64,000 bases of DNA from Nocardia mangyaensis (GCF_001886715.1 NZ_CP018082.1:1984001-2048000), one strand, 5' to 3'; shown: positions 35,355 to 47,261, numbered from the stretch's first letter. Made by a program: numbers and translations. Notes: generated by a model not told the origin, from the letters alone.

Positions 35355-36947
35355 GTGCCCGCGCAGTCCAGCCCGCACGCGCTCCGGCCGACCACGCCGC
35401 CGTCGATGCCGCTGCAGGCCCTGCTGGACCTCACCGGCGCCACGGTCGTGACCGCCGCGCCCACCCAGGTGGTCGTCACCGGGATCGAGCAGCGCTCGAA
35501 CGCGGTGCTGCCCGGTGACCTGTTCGCCGCGCTGCCCGGCGCGTCCGCCCACGGTGCCCGCTTCGCCGCCGACGCGATCGCCGCGGGCGCGGTGGCGGTG
35601 TTCACCGATGCCGCGGGCGCCGAGCTGATCGGGGAGGTCGCGGTGCCCGTGCTGGTCCGCGAGCACCCGCGCGCCGTGCTCGGTGAGCTCTCGGCCGAGA
35701 TCTACGGCCACCCCAGCGACCGGTTGCGGATCATCGGCATCACCGGCACCGCGGGCAAGACCACCACCTCCTACCTGGTGGAGGCGGGTCTGGTCGCGGC
35801 CGGTCTGGCCACCGGACTGATCGGCACCATCGAGACCCGTATCGCCGGGCAGCGGGTGCCCAGCGCGCTCACCACGCCCGAGGCCCCGCAGCTGCACGCG
35901 ATGTTCGCCGCGATGGTCGAGCAGGGCGTGCAGGCGGTCGTGATGGAGGTCTCCAGCCACGCGCTCGCCCTCGGCCGGGTCGACGGCGTGCGTTTCGCGG
36001 TCGGCGCGTTCACCAATCTCTCGCAGGATCACCTGGACTTCCACGCCGACTTCGAGGACTACTTCGGCGCCAAACGAAAACTGTTCGCCGCCGATTCACC
36101 GGTCGCCGCGCGCACCGCGGTCGTCTGCGTCGACGACGAGTGGGGCACCCGACTGGCCGGTGACCTGGCCGCGCCGATCACCGTCTCCACCGTCGGCGCC
36201 GCCACCTGGCAGGTCGCCGGCCCGGTGCACACGGTGGGCGCCCAGCAGGAGTTCACCGCTGCCGGGCCCGACGGCGAGCTGACCGTGCGGCTACGGCTGC
36301 CCGGCCGCTACAACGTGGCCAACGCGCTGCTCGCGGTGGCGACCTGCGCGGCGGCCGGTGTCGACGCCGAGGTCGTCGCGCCCGCGCTGGCCACCGTCGA
36401 TGTGCCAGGCCGGATGGAGCGGGTCGAATGCGGTCAGGATTTCCTGGTGCTCGTCGACTACGCGCACAAGCCCGCCGCGATCGAATCGGTCGTGGCAACC
36501 CTGCGCGGGCACCTCACCGAGGCCGGACACGGCAGGTTGGCCGTGGTTCTCGGTGCGGGCGGTGACCGCGACTCGGGCAAGCGACCGCTGATGGGCGCGG
36601 CGGCGGTGCAGGGCTCGGACCTGGTGATCGTCACCGACGACAACCCGCGCACCGAGGAACCGGCCGCCATCAGGGCCGCCGTGCTCGCCGGTGCGCGCGA
36701 AGTCCCGGCCACCGACCGCGGCGAGATCCGCGAGGTCGGCGACCGGGCCTTCGCCATCGCCGACGCGCTCGCCTGGGCGCGGCCGGGTGACGTGGTGCTC
36801 ATCGCGGGCAAGGGCCACGAGGTGGGCCAGGAGATCCAGGGCGTCAAGTACCCCTTCGACGACCGCGCGGCGGTCGCCGCGGCACTGGAAGCCCTGCGGG
36901 CACGACCCACCGCGCAGACGGACTCGGAGGACTTGACGGTTTCATGA
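35355..36947 (+). CDS. murE: UDP-MurNAc-L-Ala-D-Glu:meso-DAP ligase
   Basis: MurE (530 residues) adds the third stem-peptide residue in the cytoplasm. The ATP loop is GITGTAGKTTTSYL (about 129-142). DDNPRTEEP near 427-435 carries the DNPR signature of meso-diaminopimelate-specific enzymes, in keeping with mycolata walls. GTG 35355 has AGAGAGGAG upstream. The 103-bp gap after pbpB, with a TAACCT box near 35310, may hold an internal promoter. The murF start overlaps its stop. Confidence 0.96.
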   Translation: MPAQSSPHALRPTTPPSMPLQALLDLTGATVVTAAPTQVVVTGIEQRSNAVLPGDLFAALPGASAHGARFAADAIAAGAVAVFTDAAGAELIGEVAVPVLVREHPRAVLGELSAEIYGHPSDRLRIIGITGTAGKTTTSYLVEAGLVAAGLATGLIGTIETRIAGQRVPSALTTPEAPQLHAMFAAMVEQGVQAVVMEVSSHALALGRVDGVRFAVGAFTNLSQDHLDFHADFEDYFGAKRKLFAADSPVAARTAVVCVDDEWGTRLAGDLAAPITVSTVGAATWQVAGPVHTVGAQQEFTAAGPDGELTVRLRLPGRYNVANALLAVATCAAAGVDAEVVAPALATVDVPGRMERVECGQDFLVLVDYAHKPAAIESVVATLRGHLTEAGHGRLAVVLGAGGDRDSGKRPLMGAAAVQGSDLVIVTDDNPRTEEPAAIRAAVLAGAREVPATDRGEIREVGDRAFAIADALAWARPGDVVLIAGKGHEVGQEIQGVKYPFDDRAAVAAALEALRARPTAQTDSEDLTVS

Positions 36948-38437
36948 TCGAGATGACACTGCGGGAGATCGCGGACGTCGTCGGCGGCGAGCTGCACGAC
37001 GTGCCCGACCCCCAGGCGCTGGTGACCGGTTCGGTGGAATTCGATTCGCGCCGAATCGGTTCCGGCGATCTGTTCCTCGCGCTGCCCGGCGCCCATTCCG
37101 ACGGACACGACTACGCGGCGACCGCGGTCGCCGCCGGAGCGGTCGCCGTACTCGCGGCCCGCCCGGTCGGCGTACCCGCCATCGTCGTCGCCCCCGAACG
37201 CGGTTCGGTTCCGGCGAGTTCGGTGGCACTGAGCAACGACGCCGACGGTTCCGGTGCCGCGGTGCTGGCCGCACTGGCCGAGCTGGCGCGGGTGAGCACC
37301 GAGCGGCTGGCCCAGCGCACCGGCCTGACCGTCGTCGGCGTCACCGGGTCCTCCGGCAAGACCTCGACCAAGGACCTGCTCGCGGCGGTCCTCGCCCCGC
37401 TGGGCCCGGTGGTCGCGCCGCCCGGCTCGTTCAACAACGAACTCGGCCACCCGTGGACCGCCCTGCGCGCGGGCCTCGACACCAAGTTCCTCGCCCTGGA
37501 ACTGTCCGCCCGCGGACCCGGCCACATCGCCGCGCTGGCCCGGATCGCGCCGCCGCGCATCGGCGTGGTGCTCAATGTCGGCACCGCCCATCTCGGCGAG
37601 TTCGGCAGCCGCGAGGCCATCGCCGCCGCCAAGGGCGAGCTGGTCGAAGCGCTGCCCGCCGAGGGTCTCGCCGTGCTCAACGCCGACGATCCCAATGTCG
37701 CGGCCATGGCCTCGCGGACCAAGGCCCGCGTCGTGCTGGTCGGCCGCTCCGGTGACGCCGATGTGCGCGCCACCGACGTCCAGACCGACGACCAGGCCCG
37801 CGCCCGGTTCACCCTGCACGCCGGCGGGGAGTCCGTACCGGTGCGGCTGGCCGTGCACGGCGAACACCAGGTCGGCAACGCGCTGTCGGCGGCCGCCGTC
37901 GCGCTCGAGTGCGGCGCCGACCTCGCGACCGTCGCCCTGGCGCTGGCCGGGGCCACCGCGGCCTCGGTGCGCCGGATGGACGTGCGCACCACCGCCGCGG
38001 GTGTCACCGTCATCAACGACTCCTACAACGCCAATCCCGATTCGGTGCGCGCGGCGCTCAAAGCGCTGGTCACCCTGGCCAAGGCGGGCGAAGAACCCCG
38101 ACGCAGCTGGGCCGTGCTCGGCGAGATGGGCGAACTCGGCGCGGAATCGGTGATCGAACACGACGCGATCGGACGGCTGGCGGTACGCCTCGACGTCGAC
38201 CGGTTGATCGTGGTCGGCACCGGACGCCCGTCCCGGGGCATGCACCAGGGCGCGGTGATGGAAGGCTCATGGGGCGAGGAGTCGATCCTCGTACCCGATA
38301 TCGACGCGGCGATCGCGCTGCTGGACGACGAGATCGCCGCAGGCGATGTGGTGCTGGTCAAGGCGTCGAAGGCGGTGGGCCTGTGGGCCGTCGCCGAGCA
38401 CCTGACCAGGGCAGGGGAAGGTAGCACAGCTCGATGA
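36944..38437 (+). CDS. murF: UDP-MurNAc-tripeptide:D-Ala-D-Ala ligase
   Basis: MurF (497 residues) finishes the UDP-MurNAc-pentapeptide by adding D-Ala-D-Ala. The Mur ligase ATP loop reads [15 protein letters not shown], the middle domain has [13 protein letters not shown], and the C-terminal domain has [15 protein letters not shown]. It overlaps murE and mraY by ATGA at both ends, so the stoichiometry of the pathway enzymes is probably coupled. Confidence 0.96.
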   Translation: MIEMTLREIADVVGGELHDVPDPQALVTGSVEFDSRRIGSGDLFLALPGAHSDGHDYAATAVAAGAVAVLAARPVGVPAIVVAPERGSVPASSVALSNDADGSGAAVLAALAELARVSTERLAQRTGLTVVGVTGSSGKTSTKDLLAAVLAPLGPVVAPPGSFNNELGHPWTALRAGLDTKFLALELSARGPGHIAALARIAPPRIGVVLNVGTAHLGEFGSREAIAAAKGELVEALPAEGLAVLNADDPNVAAMASRTKARVVLVGRSGDADVRATDVQTDDQARARFTLHAGGESVPVRLAVHGEHQVGNALSAAAVALECGADLATVALALAGATAASVRRMDVRTTAAGVTVINDSYNANPDSVRAALKALVTLAKAGEEPRRSWAVLGEMGELGAESVIEHDAIGRLAVRLDVDRLIVVGTGRPSRGMHQGAVMEGSWGEESILVPDIDAAIALLDDEIAAGDVVLVKASKAVGLWAVAEHLTRAGEGSTAR

Positions 38438-39510
38438 GGCAGATCTTGTTCGCGGCGGGGATCGCGCTGGCGGTGTCGATCCTGTTGACGCCGTTGCTGA
38501 TCCGCGTGTTCGCCAAACAGGGCTTCGGCCAGGAGATCCGGGTCGACGGCCCGGCCAGTCACCAGGCCAAGCGCGGCACGCCGACCATGGGTGGCGTCGC
38601 CATCCTGATCGGCATGTGGGCCGGTTACCTCGGCTCGCACCTGATCGGCATCGGCTACGACGCCGAGGGCCCGTCGGCTTCGGGCCTGCTGGTACTCGGA
38701 CTGACCACCGCGCTCGGCGTCGTCGGATTCCTCGACGATTTCATCAAATTGCGCAAGCAGCGCAACCTCGGCCTCTCGGCGGCGGGTAAGTACATCGGTC
38801 AGACGGCGGCAGCGGTGATCTTCGCCGTCCTGGTGCTGCAGTTCCGCAACACCGATGGCTTGACGCCCGGCAGCAAGCACATCTCCTATGTGCGCGACTG
38901 GTCGATGTTCTCGATGGGCGCGATCGTGTTCGTCATCATGGTGTGCGTCCTCGTGGCCGCCTGGTCGAACGCGGTCAACCTGACCGACGGCCTCGACGGC
39001 CTCGCCGCCGGTTCGATGAGCATGGTGCTCGGCGCGTACGTGATCATCACCTTCTGGCAGTACCGCAACGCCTGCGCCGTGAACCCCGAGGCCGGGTGCT
39101 ACAACGTGCGCGACCCGCTCGACCTTGCGCTGGTCTGCGCGGCGGCGGCAGCTGCCTGCATCGGCTTCCTGTGGTGGAACGCGGCGCCCGCCAAGATCTT
39201 CATGGGCGACACCGGCTCGCTGGCATTGGGCGGTCTGCTCGCCGGACTGTCCATCACCACCCGCACCGAGCTGCTGATGGTCGTCATCGGCGCGCTGTTC
39301 GTCGCCGAGGCGGCGTCGGTGGTGCTGCAGGTCGTGGTCTTCCGCACCACCCGCAACCGGTTGTTCAAGATGGCGCCGTTCCATCATCACTTCGAATTGA
39401 GCAAGTGGGCCGAGACGACGGTGATCATCAGGTTCTGGATCCTGGCCGGCATCGCCGCCGCCGTGGGTCTCGGCTTGTTCTACAGCGAATATCTTTCCCA
39501 GGTCGGGTGA
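38434..39510 (+). CDS. mraY: Phospho-MurNAc-pentapeptide transferase
   Basis: MraY (358 residues) makes lipid I by moving phospho-MurNAc-pentapeptide to undecaprenyl phosphate. About ten membrane helices are visible. Conserved catalytic motifs are [20 protein letters not shown] (the DD pair), [12 protein letters not shown] and [10 protein letters not shown], with the His-rich APFHHHFE loop. Its start overlaps the murF stop, and murD begins 9 nt after its own stop. Confidence 0.97.
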   Translation: MRQILFAAGIALAVSILLTPLLIRVFAKQGFGQEIRVDGPASHQAKRGTPTMGGVAILIGMWAGYLGSHLIGIGYDAEGPSASGLLVLGLTTALGVVGFLDDFIKLRKQRNLGLSAAGKYIGQTAAAVIFAVLVLQFRNTDGLTPGSKHISYVRDWSMFSMGAIVFVIMVCVLVAAWSNAVNLTDGLDGLAAGSMSMVLGAYVIITFWQYRNACAVNPEAGCYNVRDPLDLALVCAAAAAACIGFLWWNAAPAKIFMGDTGSLALGGLLAGLSITTRTELLMVVIGALFVAEAASVVLQVVVFRTTRNRLFKMAPFHHHFELSKWAETTVIIRFWILAGIAAAVGLGLFYSEYLSQVG

Positions 39511-39518
39511 GGACGGAC

Positions 39519-40997
39519 ATGGTCGAACACTCACCCCGCGCACTGCGCTCCCCGGGCCCGATGCTCGAATTCCTGCGTGGCCGTGACGTTCTCGTCGCAG
39601 GCTGGGGCGTCTCCGGACGCTCGCTGATCGAGCCGCTGCGCGATATCGGCGCCCACCCGGTCGTCACCGACAGCGGCGCCAAGGCGCTGGCCGAGGCCGC
39701 CGAGCTGGGTCTCGAGGTCGCCACCAGCATCGAACTCGAACACACCGACCTGAGCCGGTTCGCCCTGGTCATCACCAGCCCCGGCTGGCGACCGGATTCC
39801 CCGGTGCTGGTCTCGGCCGTCACCGAGGGCATCCCGGTCTGGGGCGATGTCGAATTCGCCTGGTGGGTCGATCAGGCCAGGATCTACGGTCCGGTCCGCA
39901 AGTGGCTGGTGATCACCGGCACCAACGGCAAGACCACCACCACCCAGATGACGCACTCGATCCTGCGTGCCGCCGGCATCTCCAGCGTGGCCTGCGGCAA
40001 CATCGGCCTGCCCATCCTGGACGCGCTGCGCCGCAACCCCGGCCCGCAGGTACTCGCCGTGGAACTGTCCTCGTTCCAGCTGCACTGGGCGCCGTCGGTA
40101 CGGCCCGAGGCGGGCGTGGTGCTCAATGTCGCCGAGGACCACCTGGACTGGCACGGCGGCCTGGATGCCTACGCCGCCGCCAAGGCGCGCGCGCTGACCG
40201 GTCGGGTCGGTGTCGTCGGCCTCGACGATCCGGTCGCGGGGTCGCTGGCCCGCAAGGCCAAGGCGCGGCGCACCGTCGGCTTCCGGATCGGCGTGCCCGC
40301 CGACGGTGAACTCGGCGTGGTCGACGGCAAACTGCTCGACCGGGCGTTCACCAAGGCCGCGATCCTCGCCGAGACCGGCGACATCAGTCCGCCGGGACCG
40401 GCCGGGATCGCCGACGCGCTGGCCGCTTCGGCGCTGACCAGGGCGATCGACGTGGCCCCGCAGTTCGTCAAGGAGGGCCTGGCCGAGCACAAGGTCGGTC
40501 CGCACCGCACGGCATTCGTGCGCGAGCTGGGCGGGGTCGAGTTCATCGACGACTCCAAGGCCACCAATCCGCACGCCGCGCGCGCCGCGATCATGGCGCA
40601 CCCGCAGGTGGTGTGGCTGGCCGGTGGACTGCTCAAGGGCGCCAGCATCGACGATCTGATCGAAGAGGTCGGTGACCGACTGGTCGGCGCGGTCCTGTTC
40701 GGGGCCGACGCGCCGGTGATCGCCGCCGCATTGGCGCGACACGCACCCGAAGTCCCGGTCATCGAGCTGGATGCGGGAGACGATGCAGACATGCAGTCGT
40801 CGAGATCCCAGCGGGCCGAAGCGGTCATGGGCCGCGCGGTGCGCGCGGCGGCGGGGCTGGCGCGCGCCGGCGACACCGTCCTGCTCGCCCCGGCGGCCGC
40901 CTCCTTGGACATGTACGACGACTACACCCATCGCGGACGCTGCTTCGTGGACGCGGTGACGGCACTGGAAGATGGTGACATCGGGCGGGAACTATGA
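39519..40997 (+). CDS. murD: UDP-MurNAc-L-Ala:D-Glu ligase
   Basis: MurD (492 residues) adds D-glutamate to UDP-MurNAc-L-Ala. The N-terminal UDP-binding Rossmann fold reads VLVAGWGVSGRS, the ATP loop ITGTNGKTTTTQM, and the third domain includes FIDDSKATNPHAARAA. ATG 39519 follows GGAC-rich sequence 8 nt after mraY. Its 3' end overlaps an in-frame upstream start candidate of ftsW at 40972, but the better ftsW start is downstream. Confidence 0.95.
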   Translation: MVEHSPRALRSPGPMLEFLRGRDVLVAGWGVSGRSLIEPLRDIGAHPVVTDSGAKALAEAAELGLEVATSIELEHTDLSRFALVITSPGWRPDSPVLVSAVTEGIPVWGDVEFAWWVDQARIYGPVRKWLVITGTNGKTTTTQMTHSILRAAGISSVACGNIGLPILDALRRNPGPQVLAVELSSFQLHWAPSVRPEAGVVLNVAEDHLDWHGGLDAYAAAKARALTGRVGVVGLDDPVAGSLARKAKARRTVGFRIGVPADGELGVVDGKLLDRAFTKAAILAETGDISPPGPAGIADALAASALTRAIDVAPQFVKEGLAEHKVGPHRTAFVRELGGVEFIDDSKATNPHAARAAIMAHPQVVWLAGGLLKGASIDDLIEEVGDRLVGAVLFGADAPVIAAALARHAPEVPVIELDAGDDADMQSSRSQRAEAVMGRAVRAAAGLARAGDTVLLAPAAASLDMYDDYTHRGRCFVDAVTALEDGDIGREL

Positions 40998-41040
40998 CCG
41001 AGACGCCCCGGCTGAACCGTCAGCGCCCGGAGGAGGCAGC

Positions 41041-42486
41041 GTGCGTAACCACGTAGGGCGCCGGGGCAGCCGGAAACCGGCACAGCCAGGGTGGGCGGGG
41101 GAGCGCTTCGGCGCCTGGTTGGCTCGTCCGCTCGCGTCCTTTCACCTGATCGTCACGATCGCCACGCTGCTCACGGTGCTGGGTCTGGTGATGGTGCTGT
41201 CGGCCTCCAGCGTCGAGGCCTATGCCGGTGGCGGATCGGCGTATTCGCTGTTCATTCAGCAGGCCATGTTCGCCGCACTGGGGGCGGTGGGTTTCTACGT
41301 GGCGCTGCGCCTGCCGCTGCGCATGTTGCGGCAGTGGTCGTTCCCGCTGTTCAGCCTCTCGGTGCTCGCGCTGGTGCTGGTGCTGATCCCCGGTATCGGT
41401 TCGGAGGTCGGTGGCGCGAGGCGCTGGTTCGACGTGGGCCCGATCTCGATCCAGCCATCCGAAGTGGTGAAGGTGACCCTGGTGGTCTGGGGCGCACATC
41501 TGCTCGCCTCGCGCCGCGGCGCCCAGCTCAAGGACATCCTGGTGCCGCTGGTGCCCGCCGGGCTGCTGGTGTGCCTGCTGGTGGTGCTCGAACCCAATCT
41601 GTCGACCACGATCGCGCTCGGCATCGTGCTGATGGCGCTGCTGTGGTTCGGTGGGCTGCCGGTGCGGTTGTTCGTCAGCATCCTGGTGACCGGGCTGGTC
41701 GCCGCCTCGATCCTCGCGGTGTCAGCCGGGTATCGCTCCGACCGGGTGCGCGCGTTCTTCAACCCCGGCGACGACCCGCAGGGCGCCAACTATCAGGCGC
41801 GCCAGGCCAAGTACTCACTCGCCGACGGCGGTATCCTCGGCCGCGGCCTCGGCCAGAGCCGGGCCAAGTGGAGCTATCTGCCCAACTCGCACAACGACTT
41901 CATCTTCGCCATCATCGGCGAGGAACTCGGTTTTCTCGGCTGCATGATGGTGCTGGCCCTGTTCGCCCTGTTCGTCTACACTGGTATCCGGATCGCGCTG
42001 CGGTCGGTCGACCCGTTCCTGCGGTTGCTCGTCGCCACCGCCACCACCTGGATCACCACGCAGGCGCTGATCAACATCGGTTATGTCGTCGGGCTGCTGC
42101 CGGTGACCGGTCTGCAGCTGCCGCTGGTCTCGGCCGGCGGCTCCTCGCTGGCCATCACGCTGTTCATGTTCGGCATCATCGCCAGCGCCGCACGACACGA
42201 ACCCGAGGCGGTCTCGGCGCTGCAAGCCGGGCAGGACGGCCGATTCAGCAGACTGCTCCGGCTCCCGGTCCCGGAGGTCTACACCCCGGCCAGGGCCGAC
42301 GCGCCGCGCAAGGCCGCGTCCCGTGCCAGAGCGGAACGGCCACGTCAGGCCCCCCGCCGCCGGCCGCCGCCCGAACGCCGTCGACGCGCGTCGGAGAGTC
42401 GCGGTACCAGTTCGCTACGGTCGACCCGAGCATGGGAACCGACCTATCCGATGCCACACGCTAGAGAACGAGGTAGATCCAAGTGA
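41041..42486 (+). CDS. ftsW: SEDS-family septal peptidoglycan polymerase FtsW
   Basis: FtsW (481 residues) polymerises lipid II glycan at the septum with PbpB. Ten or so membrane helices carry the SEDS signatures [41 protein letters not shown] (split as [11 protein letters not shown] and [11 protein letters not shown]) and [14 protein letters not shown]. The last 80 residues form an Arg/Pro-rich cytoplasmic tail, which in mycobacteria contacts FtsZ. GTG 41041 is chosen for its GGAGGAGG site; ATG 40972 is an alternative. The murG start overlaps the stop as GTGA. Confidence 0.95.
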   Translation: MRNHVGRRGSRKPAQPGWAGERFGAWLARPLASFHLIVTIATLLTVLGLVMVLSASSVEAYAGGGSAYSLFIQQAMFAALGAVGFYVALRLPLRMLRQWSFPLFSLSVLALVLVLIPGIGSEVGGARRWFDVGPISIQPSEVVKVTLVVWGAHLLASRRGAQLKDILVPLVPAGLLVCLLVVLEPNLSTTIALGIVLMALLWFGGLPVRLFVSILVTGLVAASILAVSAGYRSDRVRAFFNPGDDPQGANYQARQAKYSLADGGILGRGLGQSRAKWSYLPNSHNDFIFAIIGEELGFLGCMMVLALFALFVYTGIRIALRSVDPFLRLLVATATTWITTQALINIGYVVGLLPVTGLQLPLVSAGGSSLAITLFMFGIIASAARHEPEAVSALQAGQDGRFSRLLRLPVPEVYTPARADAPRKAASRARAERPRQAPRRRPPPERRRRASESRGTSSLRSTRAWEPTYPMPHARERGRSK

Positions 42487-43622
42487 GTAACCCGCGATCC
42501 GGGTTGTCGGTGATCGTCGCAGGCGGGGGCACCGCAGGCCACATCGAACCCGCGTTGGCGGTCGCCGACGCGCTGCGCAGGCTCGACGACTCGATCCGGG
42601 TGACCGCCCTGGGCACCGAACGCGGGCTCGAGACGAAGCTGGTGCCGGAACGGGGCTATCCGCTCGAACTGATCCCGCCGGTGCCGTTGCCGCGCAAGCC
42701 CTCCGCCGACCTGCTGCGGCTGCCCGGCCGGGTGCGCGCCTCGGTGAAGGCGACCAGGGCCGTGATCGACGAGGTGAACGCCGATGTGATCATCGGGTTC
42801 GGTGGCTATGTCGCGCTGCCCGCCTACCTCGCCGCCCGCGGTGGACTGTTCGGCCGCAAGCGCCGGGTACCGGTCATCGTGCACGAGGCCAATGCGAAGG
42901 CGGGCATCGCCAACAAGGTCGGTGCCAAGCTCGCGGCCAAGGTGCTTGCCGCCGTGCCCGGCTCGGGCCTGGCCGATGCCGAGGTCGTCGGCATCCCCGT
43001 GCGCGCTTCGATCACCGAGCTCGACCGTTCCGCGCTGCGCGCGCAGGCCCGCGCCCACTTCGGGCTGCCGGCCGAAGGTCCGGTCCTGTTGGTGTTCGGC
43101 GGTTCCCAGGGCGCCCGCAGCCTCAACGAAGCCGTCGCCGGCGCCGCGCCGCAACTGGCCGCCGCCGGGATCTCGGTGCTCCACGCGCACGGTCCCAAGA
43201 ACAGCCTCGAACTGGACACCTCGCGTTTTCAGAGCGGAGAACCCGCGACACCGGCCGCGGAATACCTCGCGGTGCCGTATCTCTCGCGAATGGACCTGGC
43301 CTACGCCGCCGCCGACGCGGTGGTGTGCCGCTCGGGCGCGATGACGGTGGCCGAGGTATCGGCGGTCGGCCTGCCCGCGTTCTACGTGCCGCTGCCACAC
43401 GGCAACGGCGAACAGGAATTCAACGCCCGACCGGTGGTGTCGCAGGGAGGTGGCAGAATTGTCGCCGACGCCGATCTGACTCCGAAATACGTGATCGAAG
43501 AGGTGATTCCGCTGCTGCTCGACCCCGCTCGACTCGCCGAGATGAGCCGCGCCGCAGCCGGCGCCGGCCATCGTGACGCCGCCGACACGGTGGCCAGGAT
43601 CGTCACCGAGGTCGCCCGATGA
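42483..43622 (+). CDS. murG: Lipid II synthase MurG
   Basis: MurG (379 residues, GT28) transfers GlcNAc from UDP-GlcNAc to lipid I on the inner membrane face. The N-terminal loop [20 protein letters not shown] (given to [13 protein letters not shown]) and the C-terminal nucleotide site [13 protein letters not shown] are intact, as is [24 protein letters not shown] (split as [20 protein letters not shown]). GTG start overlaps the ftsW stop, and murC overlaps its own stop by ATGA. Confidence 0.96.
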   Translation: MSNPRSGLSVIVAGGGTAGHIEPALAVADALRRLDDSIRVTALGTERGLETKLVPERGYPLELIPPVPLPRKPSADLLRLPGRVRASVKATRAVIDEVNADVIIGFGGYVALPAYLAARGGLFGRKRRVPVIVHEANAKAGIANKVGAKLAAKVLAAVPGSGLADAEVVGIPVRASITELDRSALRAQARAHFGLPAEGPVLLVFGGSQGARSLNEAVAGAAPQLAAAGISVLHAHGPKNSLELDTSRFQSGEPATPAAEYLAVPYLSRMDLAYAAADAVVCRSGAMTVAEVSAVGLPAFYVPLPHGNGEQEFNARPVVSQGGGRIVADADLTPKYVIEEVIPLLLDPARLAEMSRAAAGAGHRDAADTVARIVTEVAR

Positions 43623-45142
43623 GCGGTCAGCCACCGGAGGCGAACGCGATCGGCGCCGAGGTCGGCGCCGGTCTGCCGCCCGAACTCGAACGGGTGCACA
43701 TGGTCGGGATCGGCGGCGCCGGGATGTCGGGCATCGCCCGGATCCTGCTCGCTCGCGGCGGCGCGGTCTCGGGCTCCGATGCCCGCGAGAGCCGCGGCGT
43801 GCTGTCGTTGCGGGCGCGCGGTGCCCAGGTGCGCATCGGCCATGCCGCGGAGGCGCTCGACCTGCTGCCCGGCGGCCCGACGGTGGTCGTCACCACCTAC
43901 GCGGCCATTCCGAAGACCAATCCCGAACTGGTCGAGGCGAATCGGCGCGAGATCCCGGTGCTGATGCGCCCGACCGTGCTCGCCGCACTGATGCGTGGGC
44001 ACAAGACCCTGCTGGTGTCGGGCACCCACGGCAAGACCTCGACCACCTCGATGCTGATCGTCTCGCTGCAGCACTGCGGCGCCGATCCCTCCTTCGCGGT
44101 CGGCGGCGAGCTCAACGAGGCGGGCACCAATGCCCACCACGGCAGCGGCGACATCTTCGTCGCCGAGGCCGACGAATCCGACGGCTCACTGCTGCAATAC
44201 GACCCGGACGTCGCCGTGGTCACCAACATCGAATCCGACCACCTGGACTTCTTCGGCACCGACGAGAACTACGTGCAGGTCTTCGACGACTTCGCCGACC
44301 GCCTCGCCCCCGGCGGCCTGCTGGTCGTGTGCCTGGACGATCCGGGCTCCCTGGCGCTGGCCCACCGGGTCGCCCCGCGACTGCGCGAGCGTGGCGTCGA
44401 GGTACTCGGATACGGCTCCGGTGATCTGAGCCAGGCCCCGGTGCCGGTCGGTGCCCGGTTGCTCGGCTGGGAACCCCGCGATGTCGGCGGCATCATCGAA
44501 TTCCAGCTCGGCGGGGAGGACACCCCGCGCACGGTGCGCTTGTCGGTCCCGGGCAGGCATATGGCGCTCAACGCGCTGGCCGCGCTGCTGGCCGCCCGCG
44601 CCACCGGCGCCGACATCGACGAGATCGTGCAGGGCCTGGAAGGATTCGGCGGCGTGCACCGCCGGTTCCAGTTCACCGGCCGGGAGAACGGCGTGCGCGT
44701 CTTCGACGACTACGCCCACCATCCCACCGAGGTGCGCGCTGTGCTCGAGGCGGCCGCCCAGCTGGTCGCCCAGGAGGCCCGCGACAGCGCCCGCACCCGG
44801 CGCGGCCAGGTGATCGTGGTGTTCCAGCCGCATCTCTACAGCCGCACCGCCACTTTCGCCGCCGAGTTCGGCACCGCGCTGAGCCTGGCCGACGAGGTCG
44901 TCGTGCTCGACGTGTTCGGCGCTCGCGAGGACCCGCTGCCCGGCGTCAACGGCGCGCTGGTGGCCCAGTCGGTGACCAAACCCGTGCACTACCAACCGGA
45001 TATGTCCAAGGTCGGTAAGCAGGTCGCCGGTCTGGCCCAGCCCGGTGACGTGGTGATCACCATGGGCGCGGGCGATGTCACCATGCTCGGTACCCAGATC
45101 CTCGACGGCCTGCGGTCCCGGCCCCAGCAGGGCGGTCGGTGA
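43619..45142 (+). CDS. murC: UDP-MurNAc:L-alanine ligase
   Basis: MurC (507 residues) starts the stem peptide. The N-terminal nucleotide fold reads [16 protein letters not shown], the ATP loop [13 protein letters not shown], and the third domain has [18 protein letters not shown]. In M. tuberculosis MurC is phosphorylated by Ser/Thr kinases. It lies late in the cluster after murG, with overlapping starts at both ends. Confidence 0.96.
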   Translation: MSGQPPEANAIGAEVGAGLPPELERVHMVGIGGAGMSGIARILLARGGAVSGSDARESRGVLSLRARGAQVRIGHAAEALDLLPGGPTVVVTTYAAIPKTNPELVEANRREIPVLMRPTVLAALMRGHKTLLVSGTHGKTSTTSMLIVSLQHCGADPSFAVGGELNEAGTNAHHGSGDIFVAEADESDGSLLQYDPDVAVVTNIESDHLDFFGTDENYVQVFDDFADRLAPGGLLVVCLDDPGSLALAHRVAPRLRERGVEVLGYGSGDLSQAPVPVGARLLGWEPRDVGGIIEFQLGGEDTPRTVRLSVPGRHMALNALAALLAARATGADIDEIVQGLEGFGGVHRRFQFTGRENGVRVFDDYAHHPTEVRAVLEAAAQLVAQEARDSARTRRGQVIVVFQPHLYSRTATFAAEFGTALSLADEVVVLDVFGAREDPLPGVNGALVAQSVTKPVHYQPDMSKVGKQVAGLAQPGDVVITMGAGDVTMLGTQILDGLRSRPQQGGR

Positions 45143-45828
45143 GATTGCCGATGCCCGCGGCCCGCGGGTGGCACGGCTACCGGCTCTGGACGGTGGTCGG
45201 GGTACTCGTGGTGACCGTCATCGCGGTGCTCGCGTGGTTCACACCGGTGCTGTCGGTGCGGACCGTGCACATCGACGGTCTGTCCTCGGTGCCCGAACAG
45301 GACGTCCGCGTCCTGCTCGAAATCCCGGAAGGCCGTTCGATGTTGCGCATCGATACCACCGAGATCGCCCAGCGTGTCGCCGCGATCCCGAAGGTGCGTT
45401 CGGTGCGGGTGCAGCGCAAGTTCCCGTCCACGGTCGCGGTGACGGTGGTGGAGCGAACGCCGGTGGTGTACGTCGAATCACCGGACGGTGCGCACCTGAT
45501 CGACGCCGACAGCGTCGAATTCGCGATCGAGCCCGCGGTGCCGATCGGGGTGCCGAAACTGGTCACCGAGGAGCACTTCACCGGCCCCGAAGCGGCCAGG
45601 GCGGCGGTGGATGTGCTGGTCACCTTGCCACCCGCGCTGTCGGTGCAGGTGGGCGAGGTTGTCGCGCGGTCGAATTCGGACGTCTCGCTGAACCTTCGCG
45701 ACGGTAGGAAGGTAGTGTGGGGCGGCACGGGCGACGGCGAGCGCAAAGCCGCCGTCGTAATGCCGCTGCTCACCAGGGAAGGCACCGTGTTCGACGTTTC
45801 GAGTCCGAATCTGGTCACGGTAAAGTGA
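45139..45828 (+). CDS. ftsQ: Cell division protein FtsQ
   Basis: This 229-residue bitopic protein has one membrane helix (about 15-33), then the POTRA domain ([19 protein letters not shown] onward, quoted to [10 protein letters not shown]) and the FtsQ domain including [17 protein letters not shown]. It is shorter than mycobacterial FtsQ because the cytoplasmic tail is nearly absent. FtsQ scaffolds FtsB and FtsL at the septum. GTG start overlaps the murC stop as GTGA. Confidence 0.93.
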   Translation: MRLPMPAARGWHGYRLWTVVGVLVVTVIAVLAWFTPVLSVRTVHIDGLSSVPEQDVRVLLEIPEGRSMLRIDTTEIAQRVAAIPKVRSVRVQRKFPSTVAVTVVERTPVVYVESPDGAHLIDADSVEFAIEPAVPIGVPKLVTEEHFTGPEAARAAVDVLVTLPPALSVQVGEVVARSNSDVSLNLRDGRKVVWGGTGDGERKAAVVMPLLTREGTVFDVSSPNLVTVK

Positions 45829-45896
45829 GCGAAACGTCGGCGCGCCTGCGCCGGGATCGCGGTGACTGCGAATAGCGTTCCGCAGCAGTCGGATAC

Positions 45897-45926
45897 TTGA
45901 CATAACGCCAACCCTATGGTTGAGGT
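45897..45926 (+). promoter_or_regulatory. ftsZ promoter region
   Basis: TTGACA (45897-45902) is followed 12 nt later by TATGGT (45915-45920) and 18 nt later by TGAGGT (45921-45926). AACCCT/AGGGTT arms (45910-45934) form an inverted repeat across the -10. Similar sequence precedes ftsZ in other mycolata as I recall. ftsZ thus appears to have its own promoter besides read-through. Confidence 0.5.
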
Positions 45927-45959
45927 TGAGGGTTTTGGATCGAAGGAAGGCGAGAGCCC

Positions 45960-47213
45960 ATGACGCCCCCGCACAACTACCTTGCAGTGATCAAGGTCGT
46001 CGGTATCGGCGGCGGCGGCGTGAACGCCGTCAACCGGATGATCGAACAGGGACTCAAGGGAGTCGAGTTCATCGCGGTCAATACCGACGCGCAGGCCCTG
46101 CTCATGAGCGATGCCGATGTCAAGCTCGATGTCGGCCGTGAACTCACCCGAGGTCTGGGTGCCGGAGCCGATCCGGAGGTCGGCCGCAAGGCTGCCGAAG
46201 ACCACAAGGACGAGATCGAAGAGGTGCTCAAGGGCGCCGACATGGTCTTCGTCACCGCGGGCGAAGGCGGTGGTACCGGAACCGGTGGCGCCCCTGTCGT
46301 TGCCAGCATCGCCCGCAAGTTGGGCGCGCTGACCATAGGCGTCGTCACCCGGCCGTTCTCCTTTGAGGGCAAGCGGCGTGGGAACCAGGCCGAAGTGGGA
46401 ATCAACCAGCTTCGCGAGTCGTGCGACACCCTGATCGTCATCCCCAACGACCGGCTGCTGCAGCTCGGTGACGCGGCCGTGAGCCTCATGGACGCGTTCC
46501 GTTCCGCCGACGAGGTACTCCTCAACGGTGTGCAGGGCATCACCGACCTGATCACCACCCCGGGTCTGATCAACGTCGACTTCGCCGACGTCAAGAGCGT
46601 GATGTCCGGTGCGGGTTCGGCATTGATGGGCATCGGCTCGGCGCGCGGTGAGGGCCGTTCGGTGAAGGCGGCCGAGACGGCGATCAACTCGCCGCTGCTG
46701 GAAGCCTCCATGGACGGCGCGCACGGCGTGCTGCTCTCGATCGCCGGTGGCTCGGATCTGGGCTTGTTCGAGATCAACGAAGCGGCTTCGCTGGTGCAGG
46801 AGGCGGCCCACATCGAGGCCAACATCATCTTCGGCACGGTCATCGACGATTCGCTCGGCGATGAAGTCCGGGTCACCGTGATCGCGGCCGGTTTCGACGG
46901 CGGCGGTCCGGCGCGGCGGACGTTCGAGCCGAATGTCAGCGCGCGCAGCGGGTCCAATCCGATCGGCTCCGGCCGGGCGGGCGAGGTCGGCCAGGCGCGG
47001 ACCGAGGCGCCGGCCCGTCCCACCGAACCCGCCACCAGTGGGGTGTCGAGTGGGCGTGCGGCGGCGCCGAACTACCGCGACACCGAGCGGTACCGCGAGT
47101 CCGAGCGTCAGCGGGTCACCGAGGCGGCGATGAACCGGGTCAACAACCCCGATCAGCGCGACGACGGCGACGATGACGACGACATCGAGGTGCCGATCTT
47201 CATGCGTCGATAG
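45960..47213 (+). CDS. ftsZ: Tubulin-like division GTPase FtsZ
   Basis: FtsZ (417 residues) polymerises into the Z-ring. The tubulin signature [10 protein letters not shown] (near 104-113), the T7 catalytic loop [11 protein letters not shown] (about 201-211) and the C-terminal conserved tail [11 protein letters not shown] are all present. A variable linker of about 85 residues precedes the tail, which should bind SepF and FtsW because mycolata lack FtsA and ZipA. GAAGGCGAG precedes the ATG. An intrinsic terminator follows. Confidence 0.98.
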   Translation: MTPPHNYLAVIKVVGIGGGGVNAVNRMIEQGLKGVEFIAVNTDAQALLMSDADVKLDVGRELTRGLGAGADPEVGRKAAEDHKDEIEEVLKGADMVFVTAGEGGGTGTGGAPVVASIARKLGALTIGVVTRPFSFEGKRRGNQAEVGINQLRESCDTLIVIPNDRLLQLGDAAVSLMDAFRSADEVLLNGVQGITDLITTPGLINVDFADVKSVMSGAGSALMGIGSARGEGRSVKAAETAINSPLLEASMDGAHGVLLSIAGGSDLGLFEINEAASLVQEAAHIEANIIFGTVIDDSLGDEVRVTVIAAGFDGGGPARRTFEPNVSARSGSNPIGSGRAGEVGQARTEAPARPTEPATSGVSSGRAAAPNYRDTERYRESERQRVTEAAMNRVNNPDQRDDGDDDDDIEVPIFMRR

Positions 47214-47225
47214 ACTCCGGACACC

Positions 47226-47261
47226 AGAAGCGCCCGAACTCCACGGAGTTGGGGCGCTTCT
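47226..47261 (+). terminator. Intrinsic terminator after ftsZ
   Basis: AGAAGCGCCC pairs with GGGCGCTTCT, and AACTC with GAGTT inside it across one mismatch, loop CACG. It separates ftsZ from the pgeF-yggS pair and implies a separate promoter for them. Confidence 0.75.

Noticed and set aside
39511..41040. ftsW start at ATG 40972 inside murD
   Set aside because: Kept only as an alternative; GTG 41041 has a much better ribosome site, GGAGGAGG.
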